The notes below the pieces were generated by a model. It made no database searches. It saw only the letters and a list, made by a program, of their open reading frames with translations, and was not told the origin of the DNA. From Pseudomonadota bacterium (GTDB lineage: Bacteria > Pseudomonadota > Alphaproteobacteria > Rhizobiales > Xanthobacteraceae), in contig JAEYAU010000152.1 in assembly GCA_023404705.1 (NCBI GenBank), positions 1 to 17,114 on the forward strand: DNA of 17,114 bases. The letters run 5' to 3'. Both the position numbers and the translations under genes were made by a program. Below are positions 13,993 through 17,114 of the stretch, piece after piece (the first letter of the stretch is position 1; each line of letters starts with the position of its first letter).

Positions 13993-14667
13993 TCAGGCCG
14001 CGCGCTTGTGCATCGGGTTGCCGACGCTGGCGCCGTGGATCGCCTTCACGGACTTCTCGATCGCCGACCACAACCGCGCCATCTCGGAGGCGGCAGCCGA
14101 CTCCGCGTCGAATTCCTTGACGCCCTCGCCGTGCTTGAGCGCGATCGAGTAGTTGCTCCGCTGGGTGATCTGGCCCCCCCACACGGGCACGCGCAGCTTG
14201 GCGAGACCCTCGCGCGCTTCCGTCACGAGCGGCGACTCGTGGTCGTCGCGCTTCGTCGGCGCCGCATTGATCACCACCGCGTAAGGCTTGCGCACGGAGC
14301 GGCAGAGATCGATCGTCTCCTTCACGGCCGAAAGGTCGAACACGGTGGGGCGCGCCGGGATCACGACCAGCGTCGCGCAGCGGATCGCCTCGGTCACCGC
14401 GGCCGACATGGTCGGCGGGGTGTCGACGAAGGCCCATTCGTAGGTGTCGCGGTTTGCCTTCACGATGCTCTCGATGCCGCGCAGGCCGCTCTTGAGCACC
14501 GGCTCGCCGGTGCCGCGCAGGCCGTGCCAGAGGGTCAGCGACCCCTGGGGGTCGGCATCGATCAGCAGACAGGGTCGGGTCGCCTTGTGTGCATGTGCAG
14601 CGAGATGAGCCGTCAATGTGCTCTTGCCCGACCCTCCCTTGCGTGAAGCAACCACGATCACGTTCAT
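13993..14667 (-). CDS. Orphan ParA/MinD-family ATPase
   Basis: The 224-aa protein starts at ATG 14667 with GGGAG eight bases upstream. It has the deviant Walker A box KGGSGKS at residues 10-16 (signature Lys10), the Walker A' segment LLIDADPQGS (Asp38, Asp40) and the Walker B/switch FVDTPP (Asp83). It is a compact ParA lacking the N-terminal DNA-binding domain of plasmid ParA proteins. Such ATPases dimerise on ATP and position chromosomes, plasmids or protein clusters. No parB or centromere-like repeat is in the window, so it is not obviously a partition system. It resembles the ParA found alone in Bradyrhizobium-type chromosomes, whose cargo I do not know. It is divergent from prmA across a region with a CtrA-type site. 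Confidence 0.9.
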   Translation of the reverse strand: MNVIVVASRKGGSGKSTLTAHLAAHAHKATRPCLLIDADPQGSLTLWHGLRGTGEPVLKSGLRGIESIVKANRDTYEWAFVDTPPTMSAAVTEAIRCATLVVIPARPTVFDLSAVKETIDLCRSVRKPYAVVINAAPTKRDDHESPLVTEAREGLAKLRVPVWGGQITQRSNYSIALKHGEGVKEFDAESAAASEMARLWSAIEKSVKAIHGASVGNPMHKRAA

Positions 14668-14723
14668 GAAGCGCACTCCCATGCGGTTGGAAAAAGTCGA
14701 CAACCGAGGGTGTTCGGATATGG

Positions 14724-14738
14724 TTAATGTCGGGTTAA
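14724..14738. promoter_or_regulatory. CtrA-type binding site between parA-like gene and prmA
   Basis: TTAA (14724-14727) and TTAA (14735-14738) are separated by exactly seven bases, the TTAA-N7-TTAA motif bound by the cell-cycle regulator CtrA in alphaproteobacteria. The half-sites form a direct repeat (GGTTAATG) with an 11-bp period. Read on the minus strand the second half-site is TTAACC, as in the extended consensus. It lies 57 bp from the ParA start and 51 bp from the prmA start. Confidence 0.6.
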
Positions 14739-14752
14739 TGACTCGGCAATTC

Positions 14753-14783
14753 TTGCCTAGGCGCCCCCTCTCTATCGTATTTT
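14753..14783 (+). promoter_or_regulatory. Possible prmA promoter, leaderless transcript
   Basis: TTGCCT (14753-14758) and TATTTT (14778-14783) are 19 bp apart. A start about six bases after the -10 box would fall on the prmA ATG at 14789. No purine-rich ribosome site precedes that ATG (the sequence is TTTTCCCGT), which fits a leaderless message. Confidence 0.35.
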
Positions 14784-14788
14784 CCCGT

Positions 14789-15703
14789 ATGGACCGTACT
14801 GCTGATCGGCACACCGCGCTTGCCCGCCTCGTCTGTGATGAGAAGACCGCCAACGCGGTCGCGGACGCGCTCTCCGAGATCTTTGCACCCGGCGACGTCG
14901 CGGTCGCGGCCTTCGAAGGCCCCGACGGCACCTGGAGCATGGAGGCCTATTTCTCCAGCCCGCCCGACACCGGACAGGTGCGCGCGCTCATCGGGCAGGT
15001 CGCCGGCGAGGACGCCGCCGCTGCGCTCGTCTTCGACACGGTCGCGGCCGAGGACTGGGTGGCGAAGAGCCTCGCCGGGCTGACGCCCGTGGAGGCCGGC
15101 CGCTTCCTGGTGCACGGCGCGCACGACCGCTCACGCGTGCGCGCGAATCGGATCGGCATCGAGATCGAAGCCGCGCTCGCCTTCGGCACCGGACATCACG
15201 GCACCACGCATGGCTGCCTCATCGCCCTCGATGCGCTCGCCAAGATGCGCGCGTCGCGCCGCGTGCTCGATGTCGGCACCGGCACCGGCGTGCTCGCGAT
15301 CGCGGCCCACAAGGTGTTTCGCCGGCCCGTGCTGGCGAGCGACATCGACGCGCGCTCGGTCGCGGTCGCGCGCGAGAACGCGCGGCTCAACCGCGTGCCT
15401 GCGGGCGTCGAGATCCTGCATGTGGCGGGGCTTGGCGCGCATCGCTTTCGCGCACGCGGCCGTTACGATCTCGTCTTCGCCAATATCCTGCTGCGACCGC
15501 TCACGCGGCTCGCGCGTCCGATGCGCCGCCTGCTGGCGCCTGGCGCGCGGGTCGTGCTCTCGGGCCTCCTGCCCGCGCATGCGAGCGCCGCGCTGGCCGC
15601 CTACCGGTCTCAGGGCCTCTATCTCGAGCGCCGGATCACGCTCGAGGGCTGGACGACGCTGATCCTCTGGCGCACCCGCGGGCGTGCCGAAGGATCACGC
15701 TGA
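14789..15703 (+). CDS. prmA: Ribosomal protein L11 methyltransferase
   Basis: The 304-aa protein has the length and order of PrmA. An N-terminal L11-recognition domain (to about residue 110) is followed by a Rossmann-fold methyltransferase domain. AFGTGHHGTTHG (131-142) is the PrmA-specific substrate loop, VLDVGTGTGVLAIAA (159 onward) is the SAM-binding motif I, and ANILLRPL (Asn232) is the catalytic N-I-L motif. It trimethylates lysines and the N-terminus of L11 in the cytoplasm. Motif I has Thr164 where Cys is usual and NILL replaces the commoner NILA, both conservative. The open frame reaches upstream to 14618, but the N-terminus MDRTADRHTALARL fits the family best. It converges with the 59-aa gene with 11 bp between stops. 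Confidence 0.93.
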   Translation: MDRTADRHTALARLVCDEKTANAVADALSEIFAPGDVAVAAFEGPDGTWSMEAYFSSPPDTGQVRALIGQVAGEDAAAALVFDTVAAEDWVAKSLAGLTPVEAGRFLVHGAHDRSRVRANRIGIEIEAALAFGTGHHGTTHGCLIALDALAKMRASRRVLDVGTGTGVLAIAAHKVFRRPVLASDIDARSVAVARENARLNRVPAGVEILHVAGLGAHRFRARGRYDLVFANILLRPLTRLARPMRRLLAPGARVVLSGLLPAHASAALAAYRSQGLYLERRITLEGWTTLILWRTRGRAEGSR

Positions 15704-15714
15704 ATGGGCACGGG

Positions 15715-15894
15715 CTAGTGCGCCTTGCCGCTGTCATTGGCCCGACGATCCCTGTCCTCGAGCTCCTCCTCGGGAAGATGCTGATGGATCTCGTGCTCGG
15801 CGTGCCGCATGCGCGACTCGGCCATGGCCTCGAACCAGCGGGCGAAGAAGCCCTTGCGCTTGGGCGATGATGCACCGCGATCGACAATGGTCAT
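15715..15894 (-). CDS. Small charged protein of unknown function (59 aa)
   Basis: ATG 15894 is preceded by AAGGGAG seven bases upstream, so this short frame is probably translated. The protein has a basic N-terminal part with KRKGFFARWFEAMAESRMRHAEHEI, a likely amphipathic helix with aromatic and Arg/His residues. A strongly charged EEELEDRDRRAND end follows. Similar short FxRxFEAxxESRxRxA proteins occur in many rhizobial genomes without a known role; I compare them only from memory. The ribosome site overlaps an inverted repeat. The 245 bp upstream (15895-16139), shared with the divergent secreted-protein gene, contain no promoter I can support. Confidence 0.7.
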   Translation of the reverse strand: MTIVDRGASSPKRKGFFARWFEAMAESRMRHAEHEIHQHLPEEELEDRDRRANDSGKAH

Positions 15895-15902
15895 GGGTCT
15901 AC

Positions 15903-15916
15903 TCCCTTGAAAGGGA
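15903..15916 (-). promoter_or_regulatory. Hairpin covering the ribosome binding site of the 59-aa gene
   Basis: In the minus-strand transcript UCCCU (15916-15912) can pair with AGGGA (15907-15903) across a UUCA loop, and the 3' arm is the ribosome site itself. An alternative outer stem pairs GGGUC (15919-15915) with GACCC (15899-15895), directly before the ATG. Either fold would hide the ribosome site. Confidence 0.4.
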
Positions 15917-16139
15917 CCCCCAGTCTTCACCTGAGCTAATCTTCAACTCCGACCGGATACAGGCGTTGCCCTCCGCACGCCCTCATGGCTGCCTTGCGGC
16001 ACCGGCATGGAACGGGAGGCGGCCGATCTTGGCCTGGAACGCACCTGGATATGCGGCAGGCGCAACGCGCATTCTGCGCTGAACCGCAACGGCCGCTGTG
16101 CCGACAAAGCCCCGCAGCCTCTCAACGCGGGAACCGATT

Positions 16140-17114
16140 GTGCACCGATTCCGGATTTCCTTGCTTCTTCTGCTCGCCGCGAGCGCGCCTGTCATGGCCA
16201 GCGACGAGATTACGATTGCGCCGTATACGCCGCAGGTCGGCGAGGCCGTGATCTATCGCAGCGAGCGCGAGGTCACGCGCGACCGTCGCGGCATCCTCGA
16301 CCTCGGCGCCTACACGGTGCACGGCGCCTTCGACAAGACCATGACGGTGGTCGCGCGCAACACGAAGTCGATGCGCGTGCAGTGGCGCTTGAGTGCGGAG
16401 GTGCCGACGCTGCCCTCGCCGCGCTCCGAATATCGCGCCAACGAAGGCTTTCGCACGACACTGTCACTCTGGGGCGTGGATCGGCTGACCCTCGAAGCGG
16501 ATCTCGGCGGCGTGCCGACGAAAATCGTCGAAGCCGCGCAGATCGGGAAGAGCATGGCGAAGCGGATCGCGCAGTCGCCCACCGATCCCATGAACGGCCT
16601 GATCGACAAGATGCGTAAACGGCTCGCCGCGAACGAGCTGGTGCTGGTCGAGGAGCTGATTCCCGAAGCCGAGCTGATCGCCCTCGCGCAGTTCGACAGC
16701 GCGGTCGAAATTCGCGTCGGCCAAACCGAGGATACCGAACGGGACGTCGCGGTCGCTGACACCGCCGTAAAGGCCCGGACGCTGTGGACCTTCGTGGCCG
16801 CGGATGCCGAGACCGTCACGGTCACGTGGATCGAGTCCGTGGATCCGAAAGCCCTCAGCGACGCCTATGGCCCGCGGCTCGAGCGCGCGATCTCGATCGT
16901 GCGCAAGCGCGAAGGCGAGCTTTCGGAGGAACGTATCGCCGAGCTGCGGCGGATGGTCTGGACCAACACAGGCCGCGCCGTCCTCTCGCGCAGGACCGGC
17001 GCGACTCTGGAAGCGAGCGAAGTTCGCGAGCGCTGGGCCCTCGGCGACCTCGAGCGGATCACGCTGTCGGTCAAGCGGCTGCCGGGACCCCCCGCCGGGC
17101 GCGCGGCGGGGGGG
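16140..17114 (+). CDS. Secreted protein of unknown function, partial (3' end outside the window)
   Basis: From GTG 16140 (GGGA seven bases upstream) 325 codons are open to the window edge without a stop. MHRFRISLLLLLAASAPVMAS is a clear signal peptide, with cleavage expected near residue 20. The mature part is beta-rich early (VGEAVIYRSEREVTRD, FDKTMTVVARNTKSMRVQW). It then has a helical Lys/Arg/Glu-rich stretch (IDKMRKRLAANELVLVEELIPEAELI) and later LERAISIVRKREGEL. There are no cysteines and no membrane helix. I recognise no family; a periplasmic location is all that can be supported. The last codons lie in a G/C-only hairpin, so the final residues (PGPPAGRAAGG) deserve caution. Confidence 0.75.
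   Translation, partial: MHRFRISLLLLLAASAPVMASDEITIAPYTPQVGEAVIYRSEREVTRDRRGILDLGAYTVHGAFDKTMTVVARNTKSMRVQWRLSAEVPTLPSPRSEYRANEGFRTTLSLWGVDRLTLEADLGGVPTKIVEAAQIGKSMAKRIAQSPTDPMNGLIDKMRKRLAANELVLVEELIPEAELIALAQFDSAVEIRVGQTEDTERDVAVADTAVKARTLWTFVAADAETVTVTWIESVDPKALSDAYGPRLERAISIVRKREGELSEERIAELRRMVWTNTGRAVLSRRTGATLEASEVRERWALGDLERITLSVKRLPGPPAGRAAGG
17088..17113. repeat. GC-only inverted repeat at the window edge
   Basis: CCCCCCGCC (17088-17096) and GGCGGGGGG (17105-17113) form a perfect 9-bp stem around GGGCGCGC, and the sequence stops one base later in a run of seven Gs. Such a structure stalls sequencing and often marks a contig end. It may also be the natural end of the secreted-protein gene. 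Confidence 0.6.

Noticed and set aside
16007..16618. 203-codon frame overlapping the secreted-protein gene
   Set aside because: Arg-rich sequence without a ribosome site or domain. The GTG 16140 frame has a clear signal peptide and protein-like composition.

Overview
This 17.1 kb, GC-rich window looks like ordinary chromosome from an alphaproteobacterium, most likely order Hyphomicrobiales and close to the Bradyrhizobium/Rhodopseudomonas group. The basis is the GC-rich third codon positions, the protein families (an AsmA-like giant, a ParA of the kind found alone in these genomes, a small protein starting MCDYSL) and alphaproteobacterial regulatory signatures (GGAAC-N16/17-cGTT sigma-EcfG-type promoters and a TTAA-N7-TTAA CtrA-type site). 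Species assignment is inference from memory of these families. There are no tRNA or rRNA genes, insertion sequences, CRISPR arrays or phage genes, and I see no clear horizontally acquired island.

Layout. 1-3459 (minus) is a large AsmA-family envelope protein running off the left edge. 3591-5021 (minus) is a GlcD/D-lactate-dehydrogenase-type flavoprotein. It is divergent from a hot-dog acyl-CoA thioesterase (5232-5741, plus), and the shared intergenic region carries a perfect 11-bp inverted repeat. The DNA repair helicase uvrD (5918-8350) and a membrane-anchored coiled-coil protein of unknown function (8436-9218) follow on the plus strand. A SleB-type cell-wall hydrolase with a lysine-rich tail (9294-10082, minus) is divergent from a YaiI/UPF0178 protein (10361-10852, plus).

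10.9-13.7 kb is the most coherent part. Three small minus-strand genes (a 91-aa secreted repeat protein, a 107-aa acidic hydrophilic protein and a 136-aa MCDYSL protein) each have a GGAAC-N16/17-(C/G)GTT sequence upstream that fits the general-stress sigma factor EcfG. An L,D-transpeptidase with a Tyr/Arg/Pro repeat tail and a cold-shock protein gene lie between them on the plus strand. I read this as a small general-stress cluster, mostly of undescribed proteins. A gene-free, hairpin-rich stretch (13.69-13.99 kb) next to it could hold a small RNA.

13.99-17.1 kb holds an orphan ParA ATPase divergent from prmA (ribosomal protein L11 methyltransferase) with a CtrA-type box between them, a 59-aa protein whose ribosome binding site can fold into a hairpin, and a secreted protein of unknown function truncated at the right edge inside a GC hairpin. 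Several convergent gene pairs share GC-rich hairpins that probably act as bidirectional terminators. I found no convincing multi-gene novel system. The best leads are the stress-promoter cluster, the structured intergenic region and the CtrA-type site.
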